64,000 nt of DNA, taken from Azohydromonas caseinilytica (GTDB taxonomy: Bacteria; Pseudomonadota; Gammaproteobacteria; Burkholderiales; Burkholderiaceae_C). Of the stretch, positions 44,696 through 53,881 are shown piece after piece. The translations under genes were made by a program, and so were the position numbers. The notes beneath the pieces are model-generated. The model ran no database searches and was not told where the DNA came from. It saw only the letters and a list, made by a program, of their open reading frames with translations. Positions within the stretch are counted from its first letter, which is position 1; each line of letters opens with the position of its first letter. The DNA is taken from NCBI RefSeq assembly GCF_012927045.1, contig NZ_JABBFW010000008.1, positions 62,001 through 126,000 on the forward strand. Reading direction: 5' to 3'.

Positions 44696-45328
44696 ATGCA
44701 CATCGAACCCGGCCTGCTGGCCCAGGGCAAGCTCATGTTCGCCAACGTCGCGGCCGTGGCCGTGCTGGCCGCCCACGCGCCGGCGCTGCTGCGCCGCCCC
44801 GCGCTGTGGCTGCGCACCGCCATCGCCGCACTGTTCTTCTCGGTGCTGATGCAGAGCTTCCACATGCCTGTCGGCCCCTCGGAGCTGCACCTCATCGGCG
44901 CGATGCCGATGTACCTGCTGCTGGGCTTCCTGCCCACGATGTTCGGCTTCGTGGCCGGGCTGCTGCTGCAAGGGCTGGTGTTCGAGCCGCAGGACCTGAT
45001 GCACCTGGCCGTCAACGCGCTGTCGCTGATCGTGCCGCTGATGGTGGTGCACCACACGCTGGGCCGCGCCGCCGACGGCAGCCTGCGCCGCATCGTGCGC
45101 CTGGACGCCGTGTACTACGCCGGCGTGACGCTGATGGTGGGCTTCTGGCTGGCCCTGGGCGAGCAGGCCACGGCGCTGTCCGACTGGGCCGTGTTCGCTG
45201 CCTCGTACCTGAGCGTGGCCGCGCTGGAGCCGGTGTTCACCTTCGCCCTGGTGCGCGGGGTGGCCACCGTGCGGGACCAGGCCTGGGCCCGCGCCTGCCT
45301 GGACGAGCGCCTGACGGCCTCGGCCTGA
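44696..45328 (+). CDS. Energy-coupling factor transporter S component, CbiM-like (cobalt uptake)
   Basis: This 210-aa membrane protein starts MHIEPGLLAQGK after AGGAGAT. His2 after the start Met matches the metal-binding N-terminus of CbiM/NikM. About six helices follow, and SFHMPVGPSELHLIGAMP holds further His residues. No CbiN, CbiQ or CbiO was seen nearby, so the full transporter would need parts from elsewhere. Confidence 0.75.
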   Translation: MHIEPGLLAQGKLMFANVAAVAVLAAHAPALLRRPALWLRTAIAALFFSVLMQSFHMPVGPSELHLIGAMPMYLLLGFLPTMFGFVAGLLLQGLVFEPQDLMHLAVNALSLIVPLMVVHHTLGRAADGSLRRIVRLDAVYYAGVTLMVGFWLALGEQATALSDWAVFAASYLSVAALEPVFTFALVRGVATVRDQAWARACLDERLTASA

Positions 45329-45356
45329 TTCCACTGACGCACAGGGAGCAGCAACG

Positions 45357-46163
45357 ATGCGCGGCACCGTCTGGTTCGTGGGCGCCGGTCCGGGCGACCC
45401 CGAGCTCATCACCGTCAAGGGCCGCTCGCTGATCGAGCGGGCCGGGGCGATCCTGTTTGCCGGATCGCTGGTCAACGAGGCGGCCACGCGCTGGGCGCCC
45501 GCGGGCTGCGAGATCGCCGACAGCAAGGACATGACGCTGGAACAGATGGCCGCCTGGCTCATCGAGCGCGCCGCCCGCCACGCCACCGTGGTGCGGCTGC
45601 AGACCGGCGACCCGGCGCTCTACGGCACGCTCATCGAGATGGTGCAGCCGCTGGACGCCGCCGGCATCCCGGTGGCGGTGGTGCCGGGCGTGTCCTCGGC
45701 CATGGCTTCCGCTGCCGCCGCGGTGGAAAGTTTCACCTTGCCGGAAGTCACGCAGACAACGATCTTCACCCGGGTGGAAGGGCGCACGCCCATGCCCGAA
45801 GGCGAGTCGCTGCGCGAGCTGGCGGCGCACCGCTGCACCCTGTGCATCTTTTTGTCGATCACGCTGCTGCACAAGGTGGAAACCGAGCTGCGCGCGGCGG
45901 GCTGGCCCGAGGACGCGCCCGTCGTGGTGGTCCACAAGGCCAGCTGGCCGGGCGAGGAGCGCATCCTGCGCGGCACGCTGGCCACCATCAAGCGGCAGTG
46001 CCGCGACGCCGGCATCGTCAGCCAGTCCATGGTCATCGTCAGCCCCACGCTGGGCTCGCGGCACTGGCCCGAGCTCACGCGCTCGCGGCTGTACGACCCC
46101 AGTTTCACCCACCGTTTCCGCCGGGCCAGCGTGCCCGGCACGCCGGCCCCGGAGGCCCCATGA
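45357..46163 (+). CDS. cobM: Precorrin-4 / cobalt-precorrin-4 C11-methyltransferase
   Basis: This 268-aa SAM-dependent tetrapyrrole methylase has VWFVGAGPGDPELIT (residues 5-19) for SAM binding and RLQTGDPALYGTL and VVPGVSSAMASAAA as family motifs. It methylates C11 in corrin assembly and corresponds to CbiF. The next gene overlaps by ATGA. Confidence 0.93.
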   Translation: MRGTVWFVGAGPGDPELITVKGRSLIERAGAILFAGSLVNEAATRWAPAGCEIADSKDMTLEQMAAWLIERAARHATVVRLQTGDPALYGTLIEMVQPLDAAGIPVAVVPGVSSAMASAAAAVESFTLPEVTQTTIFTRVEGRTPMPEGESLRELAAHRCTLCIFLSITLLHKVETELRAAGWPEDAPVVVVHKASWPGEERILRGTLATIKRQCRDAGIVSQSMVIVSPTLGSRHWPELTRSRLYDPSFTHRFRRASVPGTPAPEAP

Positions 46164-47122
46164 CCGACACCATCCTGCTCGTGGGCCACGGCTCGCGCGA
46201 AGACAGCGGCAACCAGGAGATCCGCGAGTTCGTCGAGCTCTGGCGCGCGCGCCAGCCGGGCTGGCGCATCGAGGTCTGCTTCATCGAGTTCGCGCCGCCC
46301 TCGCTGCACGACGGCCTGCTCACTGCAGCCAAAGGTTCCTCCCGCGTGCTGGTGCTGCCGCTGATCCTCAATGCCGCGGGCCACGTGAAGATGGAGATTC
46401 CCGAGGCCATCGAGCACGCGCGCGAACACTGCCCCGGCACCGAATTCCTGTACGGGCCGCACCTGACGGCGTGCGACCCGATCCTGGCCATCCTCAAGCG
46501 CCGCCTGCGCAAGGCCATGGCCGCGCTGGACATGCCCGACCCCACCACCACCGGCGTGGTGCTGCTGGGCCGCGGCTCGTCTGATCGCGCCGCCAACGGC
46601 GACATGGCCAAGATGGCGCGCTGGCTGATGGAGGAGGGCGACCACGAGCTGGTGGACCTCGCCTTCACCGGCATCACCTGGCCGCGCCTGGAACGCGTGG
46701 TGCAGCGCCAGGTGCTACTGGGCATGCGCCAGGTCGTGGTGCTGCCCTACTACCTCTACACCGGCACGCTGATGCAGCGCATCCACCGCCAGGTCGAGCA
46801 CCTGCGCGTGCAGTACCCGCAGATGCGCTTCACCTGCACCACGCACTTCGGCTTCGAGAAGGAAATCTTCGAATTGCTGGAGCAGCGCGTGGCGGACCTG
46901 CGCGGCGGCGTGGCCGAGGCGAAGCTGCCCTGTGACGGCTGCCGCTTCCGCGAGATCGCGCACGAGCTGGGCCACGGCCACTCGCACGAGCACACGCATG
47001 CGCACCATGCCGCGCCGGCGCAGGAGCACGCGCACGGGCAGGTGGTGCACGTACACGGCCATCACCACGGCCATGACCACGCTCACGGCCACGAGCACCA
47101 TCACGAGCAGGTGAGCGCATGA
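46160..47122 (+). CDS. cbiX: Sirohydrochlorin cobaltochelatase with His-rich tail
   Basis: This 320-aa long-form CbiX (two chelatase halves) inserts cobalt into sirohydrochlorin, the first step of the cobalt-early route. LLVGHGSRE (His10) and LILNAAGHVKMEIP carry the active-site histidines in the N-terminal half. In the C-terminal half the first motif is LLGRGSSDR without His. The last 50 residues hold 21 His (GHGHSHEHTHAHH and GHHHGHDHAHGHEHHH), probably a cobalt store. Confidence 0.92.
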   Translation: MTDTILLVGHGSREDSGNQEIREFVELWRARQPGWRIEVCFIEFAPPSLHDGLLTAAKGSSRVLVLPLILNAAGHVKMEIPEAIEHAREHCPGTEFLYGPHLTACDPILAILKRRLRKAMAALDMPDPTTTGVVLLGRGSSDRAANGDMAKMARWLMEEGDHELVDLAFTGITWPRLERVVQRQVLLGMRQVVVLPYYLYTGTLMQRIHRQVEHLRVQYPQMRFTCTTHFGFEKEIFELLEQRVADLRGGVAEAKLPCDGCRFREIAHELGHGHSHEHTHAHHAAPAQEHAHGQVVHVHGHHHGHDHAHGHEHHHEQVSA

Positions 47123-47802
47123 GCAGCGTGAACACCGTCACCGAGCAGCTCACCCGCGCCGGGCAGGCCATCGAGCACGACAGTTTCGCCATCATCGACG
47201 CCGAGGTCGGCCCGCATGGCTACGCGCCGGAGCAGTGGCCGATCGTGCGGCGCATGATCCACGCCAACGCCGACTTCGAGTTCAACGGCCTGACGGACTT
47301 CCATCCCGACGCGGTGGAGGCCGGCATCCAGGCCCTGCTGCGCGGCGGCAGCGCCGTGGTGGCCGACGTGGAGATGATCTGCTCGGGCCTGTCGCAGCCG
47401 CGGCTGGCGCACTTCGGCGTGCGCACGCACCAGTTCATCAGCGACCCCGACGTGATCGAGGCCGCCAAGGCCGAGGACACCACCCGCGCGGTGCAGGCCA
47501 TGCGCAAGGCGGCGCGGCTGGGCCTGCTGCGGGGCGCCATCGTGGGCATCGGCAACGCGCCCACGGCGCTGATCGAGCTGGTGCGCCTGATCCGCGAGGA
47601 GGGCGTGCGGCCGGCGCTGGTGGTGGGCATGCCGGTGGGCTTCGTCTCGGCGGCCGAGTCCAAGGACCTGATGGCCGAGGTGAACGAGGTGCCCTGGATC
47701 GTGATCCGCGGGCGCAAGGGCGGCTCCACGCTGGTGGTGGCCGCCATCCACGCGCTGCTGTCGCTGGCCGAGGCGCGGCAGCGCGCGGGGCAGGTGGGGT
47801 AA
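47119..47802 (+). CDS. cobH: Precorrin-8X / cobalt-precorrin-8 methylmutase
   Basis: This 227-aa CobH/CbiC moves a methyl group from C11 to C12 to make the hydrogenobyrinic or cobyrinic skeleton. IVRRMIHANADFEF carries the catalytic His, and IGNAPTALIEL and VGMPVGFVSAAESK are typical. Overlapped by ATGA with cbiX. A repeat element follows it. Confidence 0.95.
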   Translation: MSSVNTVTEQLTRAGQAIEHDSFAIIDAEVGPHGYAPEQWPIVRRMIHANADFEFNGLTDFHPDAVEAGIQALLRGGSAVVADVEMICSGLSQPRLAHFGVRTHQFISDPDVIEAAKAEDTTRAVQAMRKAARLGLLRGAIVGIGNAPTALIELVRLIREEGVRPALVVGMPVGFVSAAESKDLMAEVNEVPWIVIRGRKGGSTLVVAAIHALLSLAEARQRAGQVG

Positions 47803-47858
47803 GGGAAGGGGCGGGTGATGTCGTTTCCGTTGAACCTTCACGCAGGCCGCAGAAGAAA

Positions 47859-47977
47859 CGTCGTCATGCCCGCGCACGCGGGCATCCAAGTTCTGCAGCC
47901 TGACGCAGCGCCAGCCGAAAGCCGCCGTCCTGGCGGACGGCCCAACATGGATGCCCGCGTACGCGGGCATGACGACG
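47859..47977. repeat. Inverted-repeat element (119 bp) between cobH and cbiD
   Basis: The 30-bp ends begin CGTCGTCATGCCCGCG and close with the inverted copy, 29 of 30 bases matching; each arm is itself a hairpin (GCCCGCG-N2-CGCGGGC). It is related to the element at 21898-22077. It interrupts the otherwise overlapping gene order. Confidence 0.8.
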
Positions 47978-48049
47978 GAGTGGCTGACGGCGCTGCACGG
48001 CGGTTTGCCGACGGAGTGCCCGCATGACCCGACTCCCAGGAGCCCAGCC

Positions 48050-49159
48050 ATGATGGAAAAGACCGTCAAGCGCGGCACCCGCACCGGCTTCACTACAGGC
48101 GCCTGCGCCGCCGCCGCCGCGCGCGCGGCGGTGGAAGGCCTGGTCACGGGCCAGGTGCCGGCGGAGATGGAGTCGCTGCTGCCCAACGGCCAGCGCGTGC
48201 GCTTCGCCGTGCACGACGGGCGCTGCGACGGCACGCACGCGCATGCGATGGTGGTGAAGTTCGCCGGCGACGACCCGGACTGCACCGACGGCGCGCACCT
48301 CACCGCCGACGTGCAGCGGCTGCCCGGCGCGGCCGGCCGCTTCGAGCTGCGTGGCGGCGTGGGCGTGGGCACCGTCACGCTGCCGGGCCTGGGCCTGGAA
48401 GTGGGCGGGCCCGCCATCAACCCCGTCCCCCGCCGCAACATCGAGGACAACGTGCGCGAGGCTGCCGGCGAGCTGCTGCGGCGCGACGGCCTGGCCGTGG
48501 CCATCTCGGTGCCGCAGGGCGAGGAGATGGCCAAGAAGACGCTCAATGCCCGGCTCGGCATCCTGGGCGGCATCTCGATCCTGGGCACCACCGGCATCGT
48601 CAAGCCCTACAGCACCGCGGCCTACCGTGCCAGCGTGGTGCAGGGCGTGGAGGTGGCCGCCACCACCGGCGCCGGCACCGTGGTGCTGACCACGGGCGGG
48701 CGCACCGAGAAATTCGCCTTCGCCGAGTTGCCGGAACTGCCCGAGGCCTGCTTCGTGCAGATGGGCGACTTCCTGCGCTACGCGCTGGACACGGCCGTGG
48801 CCGTGGGCCTGACGCGCGTGGTCATCGGCGGCATGGTGGGCAAGCTCACCAAGATCGCGCAGGGCGAAACCATCACCCACGCCAACCGCGCCGAGGTGGA
48901 CACCGCGCTGCTGGCGGAGCTGGCCGCGGGCATCGGCGCGCCGGCCGAGGAATGCGCCGCCATCGCCGCAGCCGAGACCGCGCGCTTCGCGGCCGAGCGC
49001 ATGCAGGCGCTGGGGCTGCTGGAAGCTTTTCATACCGCCCTGGCGCGCAGGGTGGTGCAGACCGTGACCGGGCGCTACCCGGGCCAGTTCAGGCTCGACG
49101 TGCTGGTCTGCGATTTCGACGGCAAGAAGATTGCGGAGGCATCGTCCCATGCAGGATGA
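48050..49159 (+). CDS. cbiD: Cobalt-precorrin-5B C1-methyltransferase
   Basis: This 369-aa CbiD, specific to the cobalt-early (anaerobic) pathway, has the signature RTGFTTGACAAAAARAA near the N-terminus. EVGGPAINPVPRRNIEDN and LGTTGIVKPYS are also diagnostic. The start is ATG at 48050 or 48053 after AGGAG. The end overlaps cobL by 11 bp. Confidence 0.96.
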   Translation: MMEKTVKRGTRTGFTTGACAAAAARAAVEGLVTGQVPAEMESLLPNGQRVRFAVHDGRCDGTHAHAMVVKFAGDDPDCTDGAHLTADVQRLPGAAGRFELRGGVGVGTVTLPGLGLEVGGPAINPVPRRNIEDNVREAAGELLRRDGLAVAISVPQGEEMAKKTLNARLGILGGISILGTTGIVKPYSTAAYRASVVQGVEVAATTGAGTVVLTTGGRTEKFAFAELPELPEACFVQMGDFLRYALDTAVAVGLTRVVIGGMVGKLTKIAQGETITHANRAEVDTALLAELAAGIGAPAEECAAIAAAETARFAAERMQALGLLEAFHTALARRVVQTVTGRYPGQFRLDVLVCDFDGKKIAEASSHAG

Positions 49160-50462
49160 AGGGAACGAACACGGCCAGCGCCCGCCGCGCTGCCGCATCG
49201 TCGGCGTGCTCGACGACGGACCATCAAGCCTGGGCGCGCAGGCGCTGAAGGCCCTGGCGGATGCGGACCTGGTGATCGGCGCGAAGCGCACGCTGGCGCT
49301 GCTGGAGGCGCGGCTCAACCCGGAGGCGGAGCGGCGCGAGCTGGGCGCGCTGTCGGCCGTGGTGGAGGACGTGCGCGCGGCGCAGGCCGCCGGCCAGCGC
49401 TGCGTGGTGCTGGCCACCGGCGACCCGCTGTGCCACGGCATTGCCGGCTACCTGGCCACGCGGCTGTGCCTGGAGGCCATCGAGGTGCTGCCCAATCTCT
49501 CCACCATCCAGCTCGCCTGCGCGCGCGTGGGCCTGGTGTGGCAGGAGCTCAAGATCGCCAGCATCCACGCCAAGGACGCGGGCGAGTGGACTGTGGGCGC
49601 CGACCCGCGCCACGGCCTGTACGCGCTGGCGCAGGCGCTGCGCCGGCACGAGCGCCTGGCGGTGCTGACCAGCCCGGACAACACGCCCGACCGCGTCGCG
49701 CGGCTGCTGCTGGCCGAAGGCCTGGGTGATGACTTCCAGCTCGCCGTGGCCGAGCGGCTGCTGCAGGCCGGGGAGCGCATCGTCACCGGGCTGAGCGTGG
49801 CGCAAGCCGCCGAGCAGCGCTTTGCCGACCCGAACGTGCTGCTGCTGTGGCGCACGGCGCCGAAGCCGGCCGCGGTGCGCTTCGGGCTGCCCGATGCCTC
49901 CTTCGAGCAGCGCCAGCCCGAGAAGGGATTGATCACCAAGCACGAGGTGCGGGCGGTGTCGCTGGCGCGGCTGCAGTTGCGCGAGGACAGCATCGTCTGG
50001 GACATCGGCGCCGGCTCCGGCTCGGTGGGCCTGGAAGCGGCGCGGCTGTGTCCGGCCGGGCATGTCTATGCCATCGAGAAGAACGCCGACGACTTCGCCA
50101 TTGCCGGGCGCAACCAACGCGCCTTCGGCCTTTCGAACCACACGCTGGTGCACGGCAAGGCGCCCGAGGGGCTGGACGGCTGGCTGGACCCGGACGCGGT
50201 GTTCATCGGCGGCTCCGGCGGCGAGCTGGCCGAGCTGATCGCGCTGTGCCTGCGCCGGTTGAAACCCGGCGGCACGCTGGTGATGAACTTCGTGACGCTG
50301 GAGAACCTGGCGCTGGCCACCGAAACCCTGCGCGCCGCCGGCGCCGCCTGGGACGTGGTGATGCTGCAGGCCTCGCGCAGCAAGCCCATCCTGCAGATGC
50401 ACCGCATGGCGGCCGAGAACCCGGTGTGGATCGTGTGCGCCCAACGCGGAGAAGCCGCATGA
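49149..50462 (+). CDS. cobL: Precorrin-6Y methylase, CbiE-CbiT fusion
   Basis: This 437-aa protein has an N-terminal CbiE methylase (about residues 18-215) fused to a C-terminal CbiT domain (about 245-435) with SAM motif WDIGAGSGSVGLEA. It methylates C5 and C15 and decarboxylates the acetate at C12. The start MQDEGNEH at 49149 overlaps cbiD. Confidence 0.94.
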   Translation: MQDEGNEHGQRPPRCRIVGVLDDGPSSLGAQALKALADADLVIGAKRTLALLEARLNPEAERRELGALSAVVEDVRAAQAAGQRCVVLATGDPLCHGIAGYLATRLCLEAIEVLPNLSTIQLACARVGLVWQELKIASIHAKDAGEWTVGADPRHGLYALAQALRRHERLAVLTSPDNTPDRVARLLLAEGLGDDFQLAVAERLLQAGERIVTGLSVAQAAEQRFADPNVLLLWRTAPKPAAVRFGLPDASFEQRQPEKGLITKHEVRAVSLARLQLREDSIVWDIGAGSGSVGLEAARLCPAGHVYAIEKNADDFAIAGRNQRAFGLSNHTLVHGKAPEGLDGWLDPDAVFIGGSGGELAELIALCLRRLKPGGTLVMNFVTLENLALATETLRAAGAAWDVVMLQASRSKPILQMHRMAAENPVWIVCAQRGEAA

Positions 50463-51283
50463 ACGACAAGACCAAGACGTTTCCCATGGGCCGCCTCATC
50501 GGCGTAAGCCTGGGCCCGGGCGATCCGGGGCTGATCACGCGCGCCTCCTGGGCCCAGCTGCAGCGCCGCGACGCGCTGTGGACCTACCCGCAGCGCAGCA
50601 CCAAGACGCCGAGCTACGCCTTCGACATCGTGCAGCGCGCCGGGCTGGAGCCGCCGGAAGGCCACCAGGCGCTGCTGTTCCCGATGACGCATGACGAGGA
50701 AAAGCTGCTGCGCAGCTGGCAGCGCGCCGCCGACACCGTGCTGCCCGTGCTGCGCGCCGGGCGCGACGTGCTGTTCCTGGTCGAGGGCGACGCCAGCACC
50801 TACGCCACCTTCGGCCACCTCGCCCGCACGCTGCGGGCGCTGGAGCCGGCGGTTGAAGTCGAAACCATCGCCGGCGTCAACGCCTTCGTGGCGGCGGCCG
50901 CCACGCTGGGCCGGCCGCTGTCGGAGCAGGACGACACCATCGCCGTGGTGCCCGCCGCCTATGGCGTCGCGGCCGTGGACCGGCTGCTCAAGGACTTCGA
51001 CACCCTGGTGCTGCTGAAGGTCAAGCCGCTGATGGAGGACCTGCTGGACTGGCTGGAGCGGCGCGGGCTGCTGGCCGGCACGGCCTTCATCGAGCGTTGC
51101 GGCGCGCCGGATGAGCGCGTGCTGCGCGGCGAGCAGATCCTGAGCCTGTGCGGCCAGAAGGTGAGCTACCTGTCGCTGATGCTGGTGCACAACCCGCACC
51201 GCATCCGCGGCGAACGCGTGCGCGGCTGCCTCAAGAAGAACAGTCCGGCGCCTGAAGCCCAACCCGCGGAGATCGAGGAATGA
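50459..51283 (+). CDS. cobI: Precorrin-2 / cobalt-precorrin-2 C20-methyltransferase
   Basis: This 274-aa methylase (CobI/CbiL) has GVSLGPGDPGLITRAS for SAM binding, LVEGDASTYATF and TIAGVNAFVAAAA. It adds the C20 methyl group. ATGA couplings link it to cobL and cbiG. The C-terminal 15 residues are a low-complexity tail. Confidence 0.94.
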   Translation: MNDKTKTFPMGRLIGVSLGPGDPGLITRASWAQLQRRDALWTYPQRSTKTPSYAFDIVQRAGLEPPEGHQALLFPMTHDEEKLLRSWQRAADTVLPVLRAGRDVLFLVEGDASTYATFGHLARTLRALEPAVEVETIAGVNAFVAAAATLGRPLSEQDDTIAVVPAAYGVAAVDRLLKDFDTLVLLKVKPLMEDLLDWLERRGLLAGTAFIERCGAPDERVLRGEQILSLCGQKVSYLSLMLVHNPHRIRGERVRGCLKKNSPAPEAQPAEIEE

Positions 51284-52029
51284 GCAGCAATGACCCCCGG
51301 CTGGCGATCGTCGCCATCACCAGGCATGGCGCGCAGCAGGCGGCCGAGCTGGCCTCGAAGCTGCCGCAGGCGCAGGTCGTGACCAGCGAGAAGTTCGCAT
51401 CCACCTTTGCCGGGCTGTCCAACCCGGTGCGGGCCTACGGCGGCGCGCTGCGCGACGAGATCGGCGCGCTGTTCGAGGGCTTCGACCAGCTCGTGTTCTT
51501 CGTGTCGCTGGGCGCGGTGGTGCGCCTGATCGCGCCGCACCTCAAATCCAAGGACGAGGACCCGGGCGTTACGGTGGTGGACGACGCCGGCCGCTTCGTC
51601 ATCCCGGTGCTGTCCGGTCACGTGGGCGGCGCCAACGCCTGCGCCGAGGCAGTGGCGGCGCTGCTGGGCGCCACGCCGGTGGTGACGACCGCGTCGGACG
51701 TGGTCAAGACCATTCCCGTGGACATCCTCGGCCGCGAGCTCGGCTGGCGCGTGGAGGCGCCCAAGCTCAACGTGACGCGCGTGTCGGCTCATGTCGTCAA
51801 CGGCGAGCCCATCGCCTTCGTGCAGGAGGCGGGCAGCCCGCACTGGTGGACACGGCCGACGCCGCTGCCCGAGAACATCCACCGCTTCAGCCGCTTCGAG
51901 GACGTGGACCTGGCGCGCTTCCGCGCCGTGCTGTGGGTGACGCAGCGCGACATCGGCGCCGACACCTGGGAGCAGCTGAACGAGCGCCTGGTGGTGTACC
52001 GCCCGCCGCTGGAAGGCGCCGCGGCATGA
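51280..52029 (+). CDS. cbiG: Cobalt-precorrin-5A hydrolase, N-terminal and central part (CbiG)
   Basis: This 249-aa protein covers the CbiG N-terminal and mid domains: FFVSLGAVVRLIAPHLKSKDEDPGV and VLSGHVGGANACAEAVA are the conserved blocks. It opens the delta-lactone and releases acetaldehyde. The C-terminal domain found in full CbiG is encoded by the next gene, which overlaps by ATGA. Confidence 0.92.
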   Translation: MSSNDPRLAIVAITRHGAQQAAELASKLPQAQVVTSEKFASTFAGLSNPVRAYGGALRDEIGALFEGFDQLVFFVSLGAVVRLIAPHLKSKDEDPGVTVVDDAGRFVIPVLSGHVGGANACAEAVAALLGATPVVTTASDVVKTIPVDILGRELGWRVEAPKLNVTRVSAHVVNGEPIAFVQEAGSPHWWTRPTPLPENIHRFSRFEDVDLARFRAVLWVTQRDIGADTWEQLNERLVVYRPPLEGAAA

Positions 52030-52424
52030 CCCGTGTCGCGCTGGGGCTGGGCTGCGACCGCGGCACGCCGCTGGAAACCATTGAAGACGCCGTGACGCAG
52101 GCGCTGGCGCAGGCCGGCGTGGGGCTGGAGGCGGTCGCCGCGGCGGCCAGCATCGACCTCAAGGCCGACGAGGTGGGATTGCTGGGCCTGGCCCGGCGCC
52201 ACGGCTGGCCGCTGCGCTTCTACGCCGCGGCCGAGCTGGCGGGGGTGGCGGTGCCGAACCCCTCGGAGACCGTGCGCCGCTACACCGGCACGCCCTCGGT
52301 GAGCGAGGCCGCGGCGCTGCTGGCGGCCGGCGCGGACATGACGGCGCTGCTGGTCGAGAAACACAAGTACCGCGGCCCGGACGGCCGCAACGCCACCGTG
52401 TCGGTGGCACGCATCCATCAGTGA
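52026..52424 (+). CDS. cobE: CobE / CbiG C-terminal domain protein
   Basis: This 132-aa protein matches the CbiG C-terminal domain: LGLGCDRGTPLETIEDAV, DLKADEVGLLGLARRHGWPL and VSEAAALLAAG. It is probably a partner of the preceding CbiG part; in aerobic-pathway bacteria the same domain occurs alone as CobE. Confidence 0.9.
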   Translation: MTRVALGLGCDRGTPLETIEDAVTQALAQAGVGLEAVAAAASIDLKADEVGLLGLARRHGWPLRFYAAAELAGVAVPNPSETVRRYTGTPSVSEAAALLAAGADMTALLVEKHKYRGPDGRNATVSVARIHQ

Positions 52425-52434
52425 AGGACAAGGA

Positions 52435-53463
52435 ATGAGCGAGATCGACACCGGCGTTGCCGCTGCTGAAGCCGAAGCGAGCCCCGTGGGCAAGATCATG
52501 CTGGTGGGCATCGGCCCGGGCAGCGTGGAGCACATGACGCAGCGCGCGCGCGACGCCATCGCCGAGGCCGACGTGGTGGTGGGCTACGTCACCTACATCA
52601 AGCTCGTGGCCGACCTGCTCGACGGCAAGGAAGTCGTGCGCAAGGGCATGACCGAGGAGCTGGACCGCGCCGTCCACGCCCTGGAAGCCGCGCGCGCGGG
52701 CAAGAAAGTGGCCTTGATTTCCTCGGGCGACGCCGGCGTCTACGGCATGGCGGGCCCGACCTACGAGGTGCTGTTCCAGGCCGGCTGGACGCCCGACGAC
52801 CCGGTGCAGCTGGAGATCGTTCCCGGCGCCTCGGCGCTCAATGCCTGCGCCGCGCTGGTGGGCGCGCCGCTGACGCACGACTTCTGTGCCATCTCGCTGA
52901 GCGACCTGCTCACGCCCTGGCCCGTGATCGCGCGCCGGCTCGATGCCGTGGCCTATGCCGACTTCGTGGTCGCCCTCTACAACCCCAAGAGCGGCCGGCG
53001 CACGCGCCAGATCGTGGAGGCGCAGCGCTTGTTCCTGCGCCACCGCCGCCCGGACACGCCGGTGGCCATCGTCAAGAGCGCGTACCGGCGCCGGCAGCAC
53101 ATCGAGTTCACCACGCTGGACAAGATGACCGACAGCGACATCGGCATGCTCAGCACGGTGCTCATCGGCAACAGCAGCACTTTCGTGCGCGACGGGCTGA
53201 TGGTCACGCCGCGCGGCTACGCCAACAAGTACGACGTGGAGCAGGGCTTCGAGACCCGCGACGGCGAGAAGGCCGGGCGCTCGCTGAGTACCGGCCTGCT
53301 GGGCTGGCTGGAGACCTTGCAGGCGCAACACACCGAGGGCCACACCGTGGCCGACCTGGCGCGCCTGCACCGGCTGCCGGTGGAGTACATCGCGGCGACG
53401 CTGGCGGAGCCGGTGGAGGTGGGGGCCGTGGCTGCGGTGGGCGAAGCGGAAGGGGAGGGCTGA
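52435..53463 (+). CDS. cobJ: Precorrin-3B / cobalt-factor III C17-methyltransferase with C-terminal extension
   Basis: This 342-aa protein has the methylase core at about residues 20-265: LVGIGPGSVEHMTQRA, ISSGDAGVYGMAG and IVPGASALNACAA. It contracts the ring and methylates C17 (CobJ/CbiH). About 75 residues follow the usual end (TPRGYANKY), with a helix-turn-helix-like LADLARLHRLPVEYIAATLA and no Cys, so it is not the Fe-S extension of CbiH60. The ferredoxin gene follows by 1 bp. Confidence 0.92.
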   Translation: MSEIDTGVAAAEAEASPVGKIMLVGIGPGSVEHMTQRARDAIAEADVVVGYVTYIKLVADLLDGKEVVRKGMTEELDRAVHALEAARAGKKVALISSGDAGVYGMAGPTYEVLFQAGWTPDDPVQLEIVPGASALNACAALVGAPLTHDFCAISLSDLLTPWPVIARRLDAVAYADFVVALYNPKSGRRTRQIVEAQRLFLRHRRPDTPVAIVKSAYRRRQHIEFTTLDKMTDSDIGMLSTVLIGNSSTFVRDGLMVTPRGYANKYDVEQGFETRDGEKAGRSLSTGLLGWLETLQAQHTEGHTVADLARLHRLPVEYIAATLAEPVEVGAVAAVGEAEGEG

Positions 53464-53464
53464 C

Positions 53465-53833
53465 ATGGACGCGAACGACACCCCCGTCACCCCCACCGTC
53501 GTCAAACCCAAGATCGGCGCCTACCGACGCCACCTGCTGGTGTGTACCGGCCCGCGCTGCACGCAGGACGGCGAGTCGCAGGCGCTGTTCGACAGCCTGG
53601 GCGACAAGTTCAAGGCCGCCGGGCTGGACCAGGGCGACCTGCGCGTCAAGCGCAGCCGCGTCAGCTGCTTCGCCGCCTGCAAGGGCGGCCCGGTCATGTG
53701 CGTGCAGCCCGACGGCACCTGGTACTACAACGTCACGCCCGAGAATATGGACCGCATCATCGACAGCCACCTGTGCAAGGGCGAGGTGGTCGAGGACCTG
53801 GTGTTCCACCAGGGTCCGGGCGCGGCCGGTTGA
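53465..53833 (+). CDS. Thioredoxin-like [2Fe-2S] ferredoxin in the cobalamin cluster
   Basis: This 122-aa protein has LLVCTGPRC (CX4C) and CFAACKGGPVMC, the ligand layout of thioredoxin-fold [2Fe-2S] ferredoxins. It starts 1 bp after cobJ, so they are co-translated. It may provide electrons for ring contraction or for cobalt reduction before adenosylation. This role is inferred from position only. Confidence 0.85.
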   Translation: MDANDTPVTPTVVKPKIGAYRRHLLVCTGPRCTQDGESQALFDSLGDKFKAAGLDQGDLRVKRSRVSCFAACKGGPVMCVQPDGTWYYNVTPENMDRIIDSHLCKGEVVEDLVFHQGPGAAG

Positions 53834-53881
53834 GCAAGAAACTTCATACGGATCTGATCTCGGTTTTGTTGATGAATTGAC

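Noticed and set aside
45885-45900. GGAAACCGAG and similar half-sites as further parS copies
   Set aside because: Only one arm is present and no palindrome forms; these lie in coding DNA far from the par locus.
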